NCBI RefSeq assembly: GCF_003584135.1
Contig: NZ_QXFI01000033.1
Coordinates: forward strand, 248,001 to 312,000
Direction: 5' to 3'
From: Flagellimonas pelagia
Lineage (GTDB): Bacteria > Bacteroidota > Bacteroidia > Flavobacteriales > Flavobacteriaceae
Length of the DNA: 64,000 nt
Shown here: piece by piece, positions 1 through 9,901 of the stretch
Numbering within the stretch: the stretch's first letter is position 1
Layout of the letters: each line of letters begins with the position of its first letter
Notes under the pieces: generated by a model
Databases searched by the model: none
Seen by the model: the letters and a program-made list of their open reading frames with translations, nothing else
Told to the model about the DNA's origin: nothing
Made by a program: the position numbers and the translations under genes

Positions 1-1
1 G

Positions 2-754
2 GCCGAAGACGGTGCCGAAGTATATGCCAGGCTCTATCAACCCGAAACATCAGTAAAAAACAAGGCTGCCGTAATTTTTGTTCACGGGGCCGGTTATCTA
101 CAGAATGCACACAAGTGGTGGAGTTCCTATTTTAGGGAATATATGTTCCACAATCTTTTGGTGGACAACGGATATACCGTTTTGGACATCGATTACCGTG
201 GAAGCGCCGGTTATGGGCGGGACTGGCGTACCGGAATCTACCGCCATATGGGAGGAAAAGATCTTTCCGACCAAGTGGACGGTGCCAAAATGTTAGTGGA
301 CAAATACGGTATCGACACGGATAAAATTGGTATATATGGAGGTTCCTATGGCGGGTTCATCACGTTGATGGGCATGTTCAACGCACCCGATACTTTCAGT
401 GCGGGTGGGGCCATTAGGTCCGTTGGGGATTGGGCCGCCTATAACCATGGCTATACGGCCCGCATCCTGAATACTCCCGCAACGGATAGTTTGGCCTACA
501 GAAGAAGCTCTCCCATCTATTTTGCAGATGGCCTGAAGGGAAAACTTTTGATCCTTCACGGCATGGTGGACGATAATGTCCATTTTCAGGATATGGTAAG
601 ATTGTCACAGCGCTTGATCGAATTGGGCAAGGAAAATTGGGAAATGGCCGTTTACCCCGTGGAGCGACATGGCTTTGTGGAACCCAGTAGTTGGACGGAT
701 GAATACACCCGTATTTTCAATCTGTTCCAAGAGGCACTTCTAGATAAAAAATAA
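2..754 (+). CDS. S9 family prolyl oligopeptidase / dipeptidyl peptidase IV-like, C-terminal part
   Basis: The reading frame is open from base 2 and starts outside the window, so only the last 250 residues are seen. They form the alpha/beta-hydrolase catalytic domain of an S9 serine peptidase, which typically removes dipeptides or cleaves short peptides in the periplasm. The catalytic serine lies in GGSYGGF (codon 343-345), the aspartate in VDDNVHF (about 569-574) and the histidine in ERHGF (668-670). An oxyanion-region HGAGY motif stands near base 90. The N-terminal beta-propeller expected for the family is not in view. Spacing and order of the triad are normal, so the visible part looks intact. 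Confidence 0.93.
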   Translation, partial: AEDGAEVYARLYQPETSVKNKAAVIFVHGAGYLQNAHKWWSSYFREYMFHNLLVDNGYTVLDIDYRGSAGYGRDWRTGIYRHMGGKDLSDQVDGAKMLVDKYGIDTDKIGIYGGSYGGFITLMGMFNAPDTFSAGGAIRSVGDWAAYNHGYTARILNTPATDSLAYRRSSPIYFADGLKGKLLILHGMVDDNVHFQDMVRLSQRLIELGKENWEMAVYPVERHGFVEPSSWTDEYTRIFNLFQEALLDKK

Positions 755-807
755 TGTATGGAGGTAGAAAAGGCTTCATCTGGAATTTGAACAAAAAAAC
801 ATATCTT

Positions 808-835
808 CCCGTTTGAAAGTTAACGAACAAACGGG
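808..835 (+). promoter_or_regulatory. 28-bp interrupted palindrome abutting the Nramp-like start codon
   Basis: The 8-bp arms CCCGTTTG (808-815) and CAAACGGG (828-835) are perfect inverted repeats, with GTTAAC (819-824) at the exact centre. The right arm ends one base before the ATG at 836. In RNA it would form a hairpin covering the initiation region; in DNA it could be an operator. Function is inferred from position only. Confidence 0.4.
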
Positions 836-2080
836 ATGAAAGCATTGTTGAAAGCACTCGGCCCTGGCCTATTGTTTGCCAGTATGGCCATTGGCACCTC
901 GCACTTGGTACTCTCCACCAAAGCTGGGGCACAATATGGTTGGATTATGGTCATCCCCATACTTTTGGCCAATCTGTTCAAGTATCCCTTTTTTGAGTTC
1001 GGTATCCGATATACCACGGTCACCGAAAAAAGCCTGATCCAAGGGTATTTGAATTTAGGCAAAACCTATTTGTGGATCTATGCCTTTGTTACCCTCATCA
1101 GCACTTTTACCATTTTGGCCGCCCTCTATGTGGTCACCGCTGGATTGTTCATGAACCTGTTCCATATCAACAGCATGGGTGCCGGGACCATTTCGTTAGG
1201 ACTGTTTATTTTCATCAGCCTATTATTGATTGTGGGGAAATACCGCTTTTTGGAAGAATCGTTAAAGGCAGTAATTACCATTCTCTTTGTCGCCCTGTTG
1301 ATTACTACCATCATGGTCTTGCAGAAGGGTACCGTTCCCGGTTCGGAAACATACCAACGCCCCGAAATTTTCAATGAAGCCGGCATTTTGTTCCTGATAG
1401 GTCTTGTGGGATGGATGCCCACCGCAGTGGAAGCTTCGGGTTGGGTAAGCATGTGGGGGATGGAGAATTTAAAGACTATGAAAAACAAACCAACACTGAA
1501 GATTGCCATCCAGGAATTCAATATTGGATACATTCTAACAGCGTTATTGGCTATATTCTTCATGATTATAGGTTGGATGACCCTCTATGGTACCGGAACA
1601 GAATTGAGCGGTAATGCAGTGATTTTCGCAGATCAATTGGTGAACCTATTTACCACCCATATTGGCAATTGGGCCTACTTTTTCATTGCCGTGGCCGCAT
1701 TCGCCACCATGTTCAGTACCTGTATGACGGCCCATGATGCCATCTCCAGGGTAAGTGTGGACATTCTTCAAAAACTCTACCCGAAAAAATCCCTGTTCCA
1801 AAACAAAAATGCCTTTGCCATTATGGTGATTGTCATGACTTTGATCAACTGGATGGTCATTACCCTGTTCAGTGCCAACATGGGAGATCTTGTGGCATTG
1901 GCCACTTTTGTTTCGTTTGTATTGGCTCCACTATTAGGTTGGATGAATTTAAAAACGGTGATGGGCAATGATATTCCCTTGGAACACAAACCCAAACTGG
2001 GACTAAGAATCCTCACCTATACAGGGATGGTATTCCTTTCCTTGTTTGCGCTTTACTATTGCTGGATGCTTTTGGTATGA
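836..2080 (+). CDS. Nramp-related membrane transporter with non-canonical metal-site motifs
   Basis: This 414-residue polytopic membrane protein aligns by eye with Nramp/MntH divalent metal transporters: an opening GPGLL, then an AGAQYG motif at the family spacing, and about eleven hydrophobic segments. Gap-free alignment of the first helix places GTSH where typical Nramps carry DPGN. The sixth-helix MPH motif reads MPT (GWMPTAVEA). Both motifs normally hold the transition-metal ligands, so the substrate may not be Mn2+ or Fe2+; another ion or solute is possible. The gene follows the S9 peptidase by 81 bases and converges with the OmpA gene, their stop codons two bases apart. Family membership is fairly sure, substrate unknown. 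Confidence 0.8.
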   Translation: MKALLKALGPGLLFASMAIGTSHLVLSTKAGAQYGWIMVIPILLANLFKYPFFEFGIRYTTVTEKSLIQGYLNLGKTYLWIYAFVTLISTFTILAALYVVTAGLFMNLFHINSMGAGTISLGLFIFISLLLIVGKYRFLEESLKAVITILFVALLITTIMVLQKGTVPGSETYQRPEIFNEAGILFLIGLVGWMPTAVEASGWVSMWGMENLKTMKNKPTLKIAIQEFNIGYILTALLAIFFMIIGWMTLYGTGTELSGNAVIFADQLVNLFTTHIGNWAYFFIAVAAFATMFSTCMTAHDAISRVSVDILQKLYPKKSLFQNKNAFAIMVIVMTLINWMVITLFSANMGDLVALATFVSFVLAPLLGWMNLKTVMGNDIPLEHKPKLGLRILTYTGMVFLSLFALYYCWMLLV

Positions 2081-2082
2081 AC

Positions 2083-4032
2083 TTAATCAAATAGGACATT
2101 GTCGTTTAGGACCACAATCAAAGAACGTTGGTTCTGCTTGTGCAAAGTCTCAATACAGAACACTCCGTTGGTACAGTTGTTCAGTATTTTATCTTCTCCA
2201 TATCCAATGGAATACAAAATACTGGTAGCAGGCACGCCTTGTCCCACCAAATATTTCTTTATGGCATCAGAACGTCCTTGTGTAAGTTTAAAATTGGTGC
2301 TACTACCCCCCCTACTGTCCGTATAGGTCTCAATCCTGAGTTGAGCATCCGGAAAGGCTTTCATGAAAGTTACCACCTTATCCAACTGCGCATCGATTTC
2401 CGGAGTAAGCTGGATGGAACTGTTGGCAAAATAAAACTTATCCATCTTTACTACTTTCTGTCCTTCTTTTTCCTCAACCAAATCGTCATACAACGATATC
2501 TGGATGTTATAGGAATCGCTGTTGGATAACTCTTGCAGTTCTTCCTCAGATAAGCGCTTTTTAAAGGTCGAATAGCGTTCTGCAGTACTCTCAAGGATCA
2601 CCGCACTGATCCATGGGATTTCCAAACGGTAATTTCCTTCCTCGTCGGAATAGGTCTCTGCCAATAGCTCGCCAGTGTTGTCTTTTAGTCGTACCACGGC
2701 TTTGGAAACTGTCTCACCGCGGCCATAGGGTTTTACTATCTTGCCTTTGAAGGTAATGGTCTTCAAGCCGGGTTTTTCATCAACCTTAAAACCATAAAGA
2801 TCATCCTTTCCTTTTCCACCAGTTCGATTGGATGCAAAATAGCCCAACAGGCCTTCTCCTTCGTTCCTGATTACAAAACCGAAATCATCGTATTCCGAGT
2901 TGATTCCCTTTCCAAGGTTGATGGGTATCCCAAAACCGCCCTTTTCTATATTCGCCTTATAAATATCCATTCCCCCAAGACCATAAAACACATCCGAAGC
3001 AAAATAGAAGCTGTCCTCAAAAACATAGGGGGCAATCTCATTGCCCGGTGAGTTGATCCTTGGACCCAAATTGATGGGAGCCGACATGACCTGCCCATTG
3101 GTGGTATACACAAAATAGATATCGGTACCACCGTAACCATCCTCAAAATCCGCAGCAAAATAGAGTTTGCCAGTGGCATCATCATAAAAAGGATAATAGA
3201 ACGAAGTGCTCAAGTCTTTCAGCAACAACTGAAAAGCGCCCCCAATCCTCTGCATACCTATGGCAAGGGCATTTTTTCCATTATCATCAAAGGCCATTTC
3301 CCCATTTTGCGTATTGGAAAGTACATAGAATACACTGTTCAATTTATTGGAATAGTAGGGCGTAGCCTTATGAAAACTGGAGTTGGCCACTTGCTCAAAA
3401 GGTTGAATGGCCGTTATCTGACCATCGGGCTGCAAGGTGGACTCATACAAATTGAAATACCCTTCGTTACCCGGTTCGTACTTTAACTTTTTGTTGTGTT
3501 GCCTTCCGCTGGAAAACAATAGCTTGTTTCCATAGAATGCTGGGGCAAAATCCGTCTGGGAACTGTTGGCTGCCAGATTGAAAATTTCATAATCCAATCC
3601 TGAATTGGCCGACTCACTTTGTAACAGCTGGTTGTTAAAGTCCATGTTCTCCATAAGTTCCTTCGGAAAGTCTGTGGACATAGTGGCCAAAAAGCTTGCT
3701 TTACGCTCTTTATCGGTTGTTTTGGAAAAGCTCTGGAGCATTTTATTGTAATGGTGCCCATCCATTAGGGTATCTTGCTTATAAAGCTCCAGATACGCCT
3801 CAGAAGCCTTTTCAAAATTGTTGGTCTGGAAATAGGAATCTGCCAGGTTCAAAAATTGTTTGGGCGTTAACGTACCATTGGCCAGCTGTGCCTCATAGGC
3901 ATTGACGGCCTTTTGGTACTCATATTGGAAAAAGAACAAATCTCCTTTGGACTTTTTGGTTTGCGCAACACAGAGTACTATGCCCAAAAGGAACATAAAA
4001 AGTGACAGTCCTATTTTTTTTGTTGGGTCCAT
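2083..4032 (-). CDS. OmpA family protein with TPR and PD40-type repeats (T9SS adhesin-module partner)
   Basis: The 649-residue protein starts at ATG 4032 (MDPTKKIGL), followed by a signal peptide ending near VCAQ; a longer frame upstream would overlap the neighbour out of frame and is unlikely. In order it has TPR-like helices (about residues 25-120), WD40/PD40-like beta repeats (about 150-440), a carboxypeptidase-regulatory-like beta domain (about 455-540) and a C-terminal OmpA peptidoglycan-binding domain with the TDSRGG motif (about 550-645). The layout matches PorE-like T9SS proteins that anchor outer-membrane PorP/SprF partners to peptidoglycan. It lies one base after a porP/sprF gene and is third in the adhesin operon. 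Confidence 0.88.
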   Translation of the reverse strand: MDPTKKIGLSLFMFLLGIVLCVAQTKKSKGDLFFFQYEYQKAVNAYEAQLANGTLTPKQFLNLADSYFQTNNFEKASEAYLELYKQDTLMDGHHYNKMLQSFSKTTDKERKASFLATMSTDFPKELMENMDFNNQLLQSESANSGLDYEIFNLAANSSQTDFAPAFYGNKLLFSSGRQHNKKLKYEPGNEGYFNLYESTLQPDGQITAIQPFEQVANSSFHKATPYYSNKLNSVFYVLSNTQNGEMAFDDNGKNALAIGMQRIGGAFQLLLKDLSTSFYYPFYDDATGKLYFAADFEDGYGGTDIYFVYTTNGQVMSAPINLGPRINSPGNEIAPYVFEDSFYFASDVFYGLGGMDIYKANIEKGGFGIPINLGKGINSEYDDFGFVIRNEGEGLLGYFASNRTGGKGKDDLYGFKVDEKPGLKTITFKGKIVKPYGRGETVSKAVVRLKDNTGELLAETYSDEEGNYRLEIPWISAVILESTAERYSTFKKRLSEEELQELSNSDSYNIQISLYDDLVEEKEGQKVVKMDKFYFANSSIQLTPEIDAQLDKVVTFMKAFPDAQLRIETYTDSRGGSSTNFKLTQGRSDAIKKYLVGQGVPATSILYSIGYGEDKILNNCTNGVFCIETLHKQNQRSLIVVLNDNVLFD

Positions 4033-4033
4033 G

Positions 4034-5026
4034 TTAGAAAAATCTTGGGGAATCAATCTGTTTGCCTTTGTTCTTCGTGTTCTTGTTGTTGTTCTTGGTC
4101 TTGTTGCCAGTACCAAATCCGCCTCTACCAATATAAAATTTCAATATGGCCTCATGGGAACCGCCACTATACTCTCCCAGTCCGTTAATGGCATAATCAT
4201 AGGAATATCCGACGAACATGGCATTGGAAATCTGGAATCCCACCAAACCACTCACGGCATTGTCAAATCGGTACGAGGCCCCAATGGTGAGGGCATCAAT
4301 AAATTGAAAATTGGCCGAGAGATTCACGGTTACCGGAGCACCCTGAAGGTAATTCACTAAAAAAGCCGGTTTAAACTTGGTCCGGTCACCCAATTGAAAC
4401 ACATACCCACCAATGGCATTGAACTGCATATTGTCCTCCACGATCGTGGACACTTCATCATTATATAGGGCATTGGTCAAAAAATTGGGCACCGAAACCC
4501 CCAAATACCAATCCTCTTCATGATACAGGAACAATCCGGCCCCAACAGTTGGGTAAAAATTGCTGTACTTATCGCCTAAAAGCGAAGGGTCCGACGGGTC
4601 TTCAAAACTACCTTTGGAATAATCAATGTTCAAAGAAGATCCCCCGGCATTTAATCCAAAGGACAGTTTGGTATCATTGGAAAGTTGGATCTGGTAGGAA
4701 TAGGCCACATCAAAATAAGTTTGCGTGGAAGGTCCCAGTTGATCGCTCACGATATTGATCCCCAATCCCATTTTCTCATTTTTAAACGGAATGTTGGCCC
4801 CAGCTCTAATGGTAGTCGGAGCCCCTTCTATATCCACCCATTGTGCCCGATACAGACCAATAATCTCTGGACTTTCCACAGTGCCCACATAAGCAGGGTT
4901 GAAGCTGCCGATGTTGTACATATACTGAGTGTACTGGGGCTCTTTTTGGGCATGGAGCATCTCTGCGCCCAACAAAAGCGTCAAAAGCGTAATCCTATAT
5001 ATCGTTAAACCGAATTTCTTTGGCAT
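4034..5026 (-). CDS. PorP/SprF family type IX secretion system membrane protein
   Basis: The 330-residue protein has a signal peptide (MPKKFGLTIYRITLL to HAQ) and the family opening QKEPQYTQYMYN...FNPAYVG, followed by alternating amphipathic strands of an outer-membrane barrel. In Flavobacterium, SprF-type proteins are needed to secrete the specific SprB-type adhesin encoded next to them. This gene sits three bases after a giant adhesin gene and one base before the OmpA gene, the usual three-gene order. The C-terminus ends in a long Asn/Lys-rich tail (about residues 308-330), probably disordered. It is likely co-transcribed with the adhesin gene. Confidence 0.92.
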   Translation of the reverse strand: MPKKFGLTIYRITLLTLLLGAEMLHAQKEPQYTQYMYNIGSFNPAYVGTVESPEIIGLYRAQWVDIEGAPTTIRAGANIPFKNEKMGLGINIVSDQLGPSTQTYFDVAYSYQIQLSNDTKLSFGLNAGGSSLNIDYSKGSFEDPSDPSLLGDKYSNFYPTVGAGLFLYHEEDWYLGVSVPNFLTNALYNDEVSTIVEDNMQFNAIGGYVFQLGDRTKFKPAFLVNYLQGAPVTVNLSANFQFIDALTIGASYRFDNAVSGLVGFQISNAMFVGYSYDYAINGLGEYSGGSHEAILKFYIGRGGFGTGNKTKNNNKNTKNKGKQIDSPRFF

Positions 5027-5029
5027 TTT

Positions 5030-8000
5030 TTAATCTCTAATGATTTGTATCCACCCTTTGACCACATCCGTGCCATCTCCCTGACGATCTAGCACATAGA
5101 AATAGGTTCCTTTGGGCAATTCCCCGTTTTTGCCTGTTCCGTCCCATGAACTGTCATACCCATCCATCTGGAAGACACTGTTTCCATAGCGATCGAACAC
5201 CTCAAAAGTGTTCTGTGGATATAGGTCATCATCCACCAATGTCAAGGTATCGTTGACCCCATCCCCATTAGGTGAAAATATAGTACAAATAGTACCGGGA
5301 TCTTTGCATTGGCTTTCATTCACTTGTACCGATACAGATGCCGTATTATTGGACGGTTCATCATCATTCGGAAAACTGGAAGCAAGGGTCGCCGTATTCT
5401 GTAATTGACCTGCTGAAACAACCCTCACCGTAATCCGCAATGTCACCGTTTCCTCTGCAGTCATTTCATCAATGGTCCATTCCCCGGTTTCGGGATCATA
5501 GGTTCCTTTGGAAGCATTGTGCGAAATATAGTTGAACCCGGATGCCAGCAAATCGTTCACCACAATGTCCAATACCCTATCCATGGTCAGGTTCTCTACC
5601 GTAATGGTAAAATTGATCTCGGTGTTCAACAACACTTCCTCACTATCCACTTCCTTTGTCACGGCCAAGTCAATATCCTCAGGGTTACAATCGGGCGTCA
5701 AGAAAGGATCACAGGCATCCAAGGGGTCGGTAGCATTTTCTGGAACAGCGGTGGTACTCGGGTCATCGATGACCAAAACTTCCTCACCATCCGTCAATCC
5801 ATCGCCATCCGTATCGGGATTGTTTGGATTGGTACCCAAGGTGGCTTCTTCGGTATCCAACAGTCCATCGCCATCGGTATCCACCATACAATCACTCACC
5901 GATATGGTTACCTGTACCGATGTATTGGTACAAGGCGCTACGGCTCCTGTTGTCGTATATTCAAAAACATAGTCCCCATCTGGCAAACCGGCAAAATCAA
6001 CCGTATTGTCCGAACCAATTACCAAAGCTCCACTGGAAGGGTCAGTGATCAAGGCCCAGGTTCCTGCATCGGCCCCAGTAAGGGTATCATCCAAATCGAT
6101 GATATTTGGCCCTCCGTTTCCTTGCACGCTACAGGCGGTGGTATTGGAAGGGGTTCCCGCAGATTGGGTATCGTTTACCACAGCTATGACTTCCACTCTT
6201 TCGGAAGCACAGCCATTGGCCGATGCCGAAACGTAATAAGAAGTCGTTGTATCTAAATTATTAATGACCAAAGTATTCCCCGTTTGCAAAATGGTGCCAT
6301 CTGTCGGGGCATCATACCAGCGATAAGTAATGGTACTTTCATCTTCCACGGTAGCCGAAGCGGTCAACGTAGCCGTACCTTGCCCACAAATGGGTTCCCC
6401 GGCATCCGTACTGTTGATCACAGGGGTAAAGTTTCGAATCAAAGTGAGATCCATGGTCGGACTGGCACAGTTATTCGCCTCATCATAAAAGAACCCGTAA
6501 TAGGTTCCGGGACCCTCCACGAAGCTGCCAACATGGGCATCGACCACCAATGGATCGGCATCCACACTCCAGGTCAATACAGTGCCGGCTGGAGTAGCGT
6601 TTGTAACATAGTCGTTCAAGTCCACCGCAATAATATCGCAGAACTCCAGCTCGGCACTTTGGCCGGGAGCCTCACTTCCCGCGTCACAAGGAATGGAGCA
6701 ATCGTTTACCGTAACCGTAACATTCACACTTTGGTCCACACAAGGAGATGCCGCGTTTGTGGTGGTATACGTAAACACATAACTCCCTGTGGGCTGACCG
6801 TTAAAATTCACGATATTGAACGCGTCGATGGAAATGGAAGATCCAGCTACAGGGGTCGTCAAAGACCAAACTCCATTGGGGTCATTCCCAGAAATCCTAT
6901 CGTCCAAATCCACAATACTATTACCATCCGAGGAACTATTACAAACAGCGACACCGGTAGTTGTACCTGCATTAGGCTCCTCGTTCACCGTCAAAACGAT
7001 TTCTAAAGAATTTGGACTAGCACAGTCGTTCAATGCGTCATAGTAAAATCCATAGTAAGTCCCCGCAGAAGTGACCACACTGGAAGCCAAATAATTTGCA
7101 GAAACACTGGTATTGGAGTTAGTGCTCCATCGGAGTTCAGTACCCGCTGGTGGGACACTGCTCACATAATCATCCAAATCTTGATTAAAATCACCTAGGT
7201 TTTGTACGCAAAAATCGGTTTCCGTTCCATTTAACGTAGGGGTTGCATTTCCGGCCGCACAGGAATCATCATCAATAAAACTACTTTCCCCAACATTCTC
7301 CGTTGGATTGATCGTTCCATTATTTGTGCCTGTCAGGGTAACCGTTATCGTCTCATCCGATTCTATTAAGATATCTCCATTTGTGGTCACATCAATCTGG
7401 GCATTAGTGCTGTTGGCAGGGATGATCACGTTCGAACTCGTGCCGTTTTCATTTCCCCCATTTATTGTGTAGTCGACTGTGGTAGGGTTGACAAGATCTG
7501 CCTGATCTAGACTAATTGTAAAGGTAAGCGTCGCCGTGTCTATATTTCCCTCGTCGACAGGAGTTGGGTCATCGATAGACACAACAACGCTGTCATCATT
7601 CGTATTTTCCACCGATACTGTTTGGGAGCCGACTAACAAATATGAAATGGCACTAGATCCATTTACACTTATTGTAATATCGTATGTTTGGGTACCATCG
7701 ACGATTGCATCATCAACGCCTGTCACCGTTACCGTCTGGGGGGTGTCCCAGTTCCCTGTTGTAAAGGTAAGTTGAGACAAATCAACTGTTCCTTCACTTG
7801 TATCCCCTGATACAATATCCAAAATAACATTATTTATAGGTGGTTGCCTGTTCAAAACTACCGTAAAGGTATCCGTAGTACCTATTTCAGAAGTCACCGT
7901 TGTTCCACCGGATTCCGTCACTGTGAAGCCTGCAATGTCATCATCAGCATTTTCGACGGAGACTGTCTGGTTTGCAAGACTATCAAATGCATCGTCACTA

Positions 8001-8731
8001 GATACATCATTTACACTTATACTTATATCATAAGTTACAGCTCCATCTATGATAAGATCATCCTCCCCTGTCACCGTTACCGTCTGGGGGGTGTCCCAGT
8101 TAGCATTGGTGAAGGTCAACTGGGGAAGGTCCACCGTCCCCTCGCCCGTGTCGCCCGACACAACGTCAAGGACCACATCGGTCAGGGGCTGCGCATCAAG
8201 GACCACCGTGAAGGTGTCCGTAGTGCCAGTTTCGGAAGTGGCGGTCACTCCGCCCTCCTCCACTATGGTGAAGCCAACGACCTCGTCATCGGCATTGTCA
8301 ACGGAGACCGTCTGAGGGGACACACCGCTATAGGCGGCATCACTGCCGGCCACATTCACGCTGACCGTTATGTCATAGGTCTGGGTGCCGTCCGAGATCG
8401 CATCGTCGACCCCTGTCACCGTTACCGTCTGGGGGGTGTCCCAGTTAGCATTGGTGAAGGTCAACTGGGGAAGGTCCACCGTCCCCTCGCCCGTGTCGCC
8501 CGACACAACGTCAAGGACCACATCGGTCAGGGGCTGCGCATCAAGGACCACCGTGAAGGTGTCCGTAGTGCCAGTTTCGGAAGTGGCGGTCACTCCGCCC
8601 TCCTCCACTATGGTGAAGCCTTCTTGTCCATACCCCACAACCACAAAAAACAAAAAAAGAATACACAGAATTCCACCTCGACGCAATTGGGCCGATGGGG
8701 TATAAGAAATTGTTTTAAACAAGGACAGCAT
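5030..8731 (-). CDS. Large repeat-containing cell-surface adhesin with T9SS type B sorting domain
   Basis: The 1233-residue exported protein starts at ATG 8731 (an upstream GTG adds one residue) with a signal peptide ending near YGQ. Residues 38-152, 153-267 and about 268-382 are three copies of a 115-residue beta-rich repeat. A Calx-beta-like domain follows (about 385-490), then Cys-containing Ig-like modules (about 490-945), thrombospondin type 3 calcium repeats of the DTDGDG type (about 945-990), a DUF11 domain (about 1020-1135) and a gliding-motility C-terminal domain with [10 protein letters not shown] (about 1145-1233). That last domain is the type B signal for T9SS. The likely secretion partner is the adjacent PorP/SprF protein. 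The ligand is unknown. Confidence 0.9.
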   Translation of the reverse strand: MLSLFKTISYTPSAQLRRGGILCILFLFFVVVGYGQEGFTIVEEGGVTATSETGTTDTFTVVLDAQPLTDVVLDVVSGDTGEGTVDLPQLTFTNANWDTPQTVTVTGVDDAISDGTQTYDITVSVNVAGSDAAYSGVSPQTVSVDNADDEVVGFTIVEEGGVTATSETGTTDTFTVVLDAQPLTDVVLDVVSGDTGEGTVDLPQLTFTNANWDTPQTVTVTGEDDLIIDGAVTYDISISVNDVSSDDAFDSLANQTVSVENADDDIAGFTVTESGGTTVTSEIGTTDTFTVVLNRQPPINNVILDIVSGDTSEGTVDLSQLTFTTGNWDTPQTVTVTGVDDAIVDGTQTYDITISVNGSSAISYLLVGSQTVSVENTNDDSVVVSIDDPTPVDEGNIDTATLTFTISLDQADLVNPTTVDYTINGGNENGTSSNVIIPANSTNAQIDVTTNGDILIESDETITVTLTGTNNGTINPTENVGESSFIDDDSCAAGNATPTLNGTETDFCVQNLGDFNQDLDDYVSSVPPAGTELRWSTNSNTSVSANYLASSVVTSAGTYYGFYYDALNDCASPNSLEIVLTVNEEPNAGTTTGVAVCNSSSDGNSIVDLDDRISGNDPNGVWSLTTPVAGSSISIDAFNIVNFNGQPTGSYVFTYTTTNAASPCVDQSVNVTVTVNDCSIPCDAGSEAPGQSAELEFCDIIAVDLNDYVTNATPAGTVLTWSVDADPLVVDAHVGSFVEGPGTYYGFFYDEANNCASPTMDLTLIRNFTPVINSTDAGEPICGQGTATLTASATVEDESTITYRWYDAPTDGTILQTGNTLVINNLDTTTSYYVSASANGCASERVEVIAVVNDTQSAGTPSNTTACSVQGNGGPNIIDLDDTLTGADAGTWALITDPSSGALVIGSDNTVDFAGLPDGDYVFEYTTTGAVAPCTNTSVQVTISVSDCMVDTDGDGLLDTEEATLGTNPNNPDTDGDGLTDGEEVLVIDDPSTTAVPENATDPLDACDPFLTPDCNPEDIDLAVTKEVDSEEVLLNTEINFTITVENLTMDRVLDIVVNDLLASGFNYISHNASKGTYDPETGEWTIDEMTAEETVTLRITVRVVSAGQLQNTATLASSFPNDDEPSNNTASVSVQVNESQCKDPGTICTIFSPNGDGVNDTLTLVDDDLYPQNTFEVFDRYGNSVFQMDGYDSSWDGTGKNGELPKGTYFYVLDRQGDGTDVVKGWIQIIRD
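8065..8275. repeat. 211-bp perfect direct repeat, copy 1 (inside adhesin gene)
   Basis: By eye this block is identical, base for base, to 8410-8620. It encodes the first 70 residues of the second 115-residue adhesin repeat. The period is 345 bp, so the repeat is in frame. The rest of each unit has diverged. Confidence 0.93.
8410..8620. repeat. 211-bp perfect direct repeat, copy 2 (inside adhesin gene)
   Basis: Identical partner of 8065-8275, encoding the first 70 residues of the first adhesin repeat (residues 38-107). A more diverged third copy lies near 7720-7930 and keeps short identical stretches such as GTCACCGTTACCGTCTGG. Confidence 0.93.
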
Positions 8732-8807
8732 CACCTAAATCAATCTGTTTCAGTTACGTTCTATGGTGCCATGATAGGTTGGTGATTTGGGAGCTACCAA
8801 TATTACG

Positions 8808-8827
8808 AAAAAGCGGGGAACCCCCAC
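8808..8827 (-). terminator. Rho-independent terminator downstream of fabD
   Basis: Read on the minus strand, a G/C stem GTGGGG/CCCCGC with a 3-base loop is followed by TTTTT. It lies about 50 bases past the fabD stop and before the adhesin operon start. Confidence 0.5.
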
Positions 8828-8877
8828 TAGCAATTAGTTTAAATCTCTATTTAATCGGATAAACTGTTTGCTCGTAT

Positions 8878-9762
8878 TTATGAAACTACAGCAGAGCTGG
8901 TTTCGGCCTCTGGACTGATCTTTTTTACCAGTCCCTGAAGCACTTTACCAGGACCTACCTCAACAAAGGAAGAAGCCCCATCCTTTACCATTTGCTGTAC
9001 GCTCTGGGTCCATTTTACGGGTGCTGTCAATTGTAGGATCAGGTTCTTTTTAATTTCATCCGCAGTGGATACAGCCGTAGTGGTCACGTTTTGGTAAATG
9101 GGACAGCTTGGCGTACTGAATAGGGTGGTTTCAATAGCTGCCGCCAACTCTTCGCGGGCTGGCTCCATCAATGGGGAATGGAAAGCGCCCCCAACAGGCA
9201 ACAATAGAGCTCGTTTGGCCCCAGCTTCCTTTAATTTTTCACAGGCAATGTTCACGGCATCCACTTCACCGGAAATCACCAATTGACCAGGACAGTTATA
9301 GTTTGCAGGCACCACAATACCTTCAACTTCGGCACATATTTTCTCCACAATTTCATCATCCAATCCCAAAACGGCCGCCATGGTACTGGGTTTAATCTCA
9401 CAGGCCTTTTGCATGGCCAAAGCACGTTGGGAAACCAATTGAAGTCCATCCTCAAAATTCAAGGTACCATTAGCCACCAAGGCAGAGAATTCACCCAAGG
9501 AATGTCCGGCCACCATATCGGGCTTGAATGTATCGCCAAGTACCTTGCTCATGATCACGGAATGCAAAAAGATGGCAGGTTGGGTCACTTTGGTCTGCTT
9601 CAAATCTTCGGCAGTGCCCTCGAACATGATATCGGTGATGGAAAAGCCCAAGATTTCATTGGCCTGTTCAAAAAGTTCCTGTGCCACCGAATGATTCTCG
9701 TACAGGTCCAATCCCATACCTACAAATTGCGCTCCCTGTCCTGGAAAAATATATGCGTTCAT
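8878..9762 (-). CDS. fabD: Malonyl-CoA:ACP transacylase
   Basis: The 294-residue enzyme transfers malonyl from CoA to acyl carrier protein for fatty acid synthesis in the cytoplasm. It opens with FPGQGAQ, carries the nucleophile Ser88 in GHSLGEF, the acyl-carboxylate-binding arginine in QRALAMQ, and the catalytic histidine His195 in GAFHSPLM. Length and motif spacing are normal for FabD. It is transcribed alone: a hairpin terminator follows it, and a low-complexity TTGGA tract separates it from the gene upstream. A Bacteroidota -7-like box TATTTTTG lies 26 bases before the ATG. Confidence 0.97.
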   Translation of the reverse strand: MNAYIFPGQGAQFVGMGLDLYENHSVAQELFEQANEILGFSITDIMFEGTAEDLKQTKVTQPAIFLHSVIMSKVLGDTFKPDMVAGHSLGEFSALVANGTLNFEDGLQLVSQRALAMQKACEIKPSTMAAVLGLDDEIVEKICAEVEGIVVPANYNCPGQLVISGEVDAVNIACEKLKEAGAKRALLLPVGGAFHSPLMEPAREELAAAIETTLFSTPSCPIYQNVTTTAVSTADEIKKNLILQLTAPVKWTQSVQQMVKDGASSFVEVGPGKVLQGLVKKISPEAETSSAVVS

Positions 9763-9787
9763 CTTAGTCGAGTTTTTTTGAGTGGGA

Positions 9788-9795
9788 CAAAAATA
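9788..9795 (-). promoter_or_regulatory. Candidate -7 box for fabD
   Basis: TATTTTTG on the minus strand matches the TAnnTTTG consensus perfectly and stands 26 bases upstream of the fabD ATG. No good TTTG is seen at the -33 position, so support is partial. Confidence 0.35.
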
Positions 9796-9818
9796 GGGAA
9801 TATTATCCGATGTGTTTT

Positions 9819-9887
9819 GGATACTTGGATGGTTGGATTTTTGGACGGTTGGACTTTTAGATTGTTGGATTACTCAATTGTTGGCCT
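9819..9887. repeat. Degenerate TTGGA tandem tract
   Basis: Plus strand shows repeated TTGGA(T/C) words at irregular 8-15 base spacing between the carbonic-anhydrase-type gene and fabD. It is non-coding in both directions and of unknown role. Confidence 0.5.
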
Positions 9888-9901
9888 GTTCGACAGATTA
9901 G

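Noticed and set aside
2083..4131. Longer start for the OmpA-type protein at 4131
   Set aside because: The extra 33 residues are basic and precede a complete signal peptide, and lie in the end of the PorP/SprF gene.
8065..8620. Could the direct repeats be a CRISPR array?
   Set aside because: Only two 211-bp copies, in frame inside a coding gene, with no short repeat-spacer pattern and no cas genes.
7844..8785. 313-codon open frame on the plus strand opposite the adhesin gene
   Set aside because: It mirrors the repetitive adhesin codons, has no family features, and spans the adhesin promoter region.
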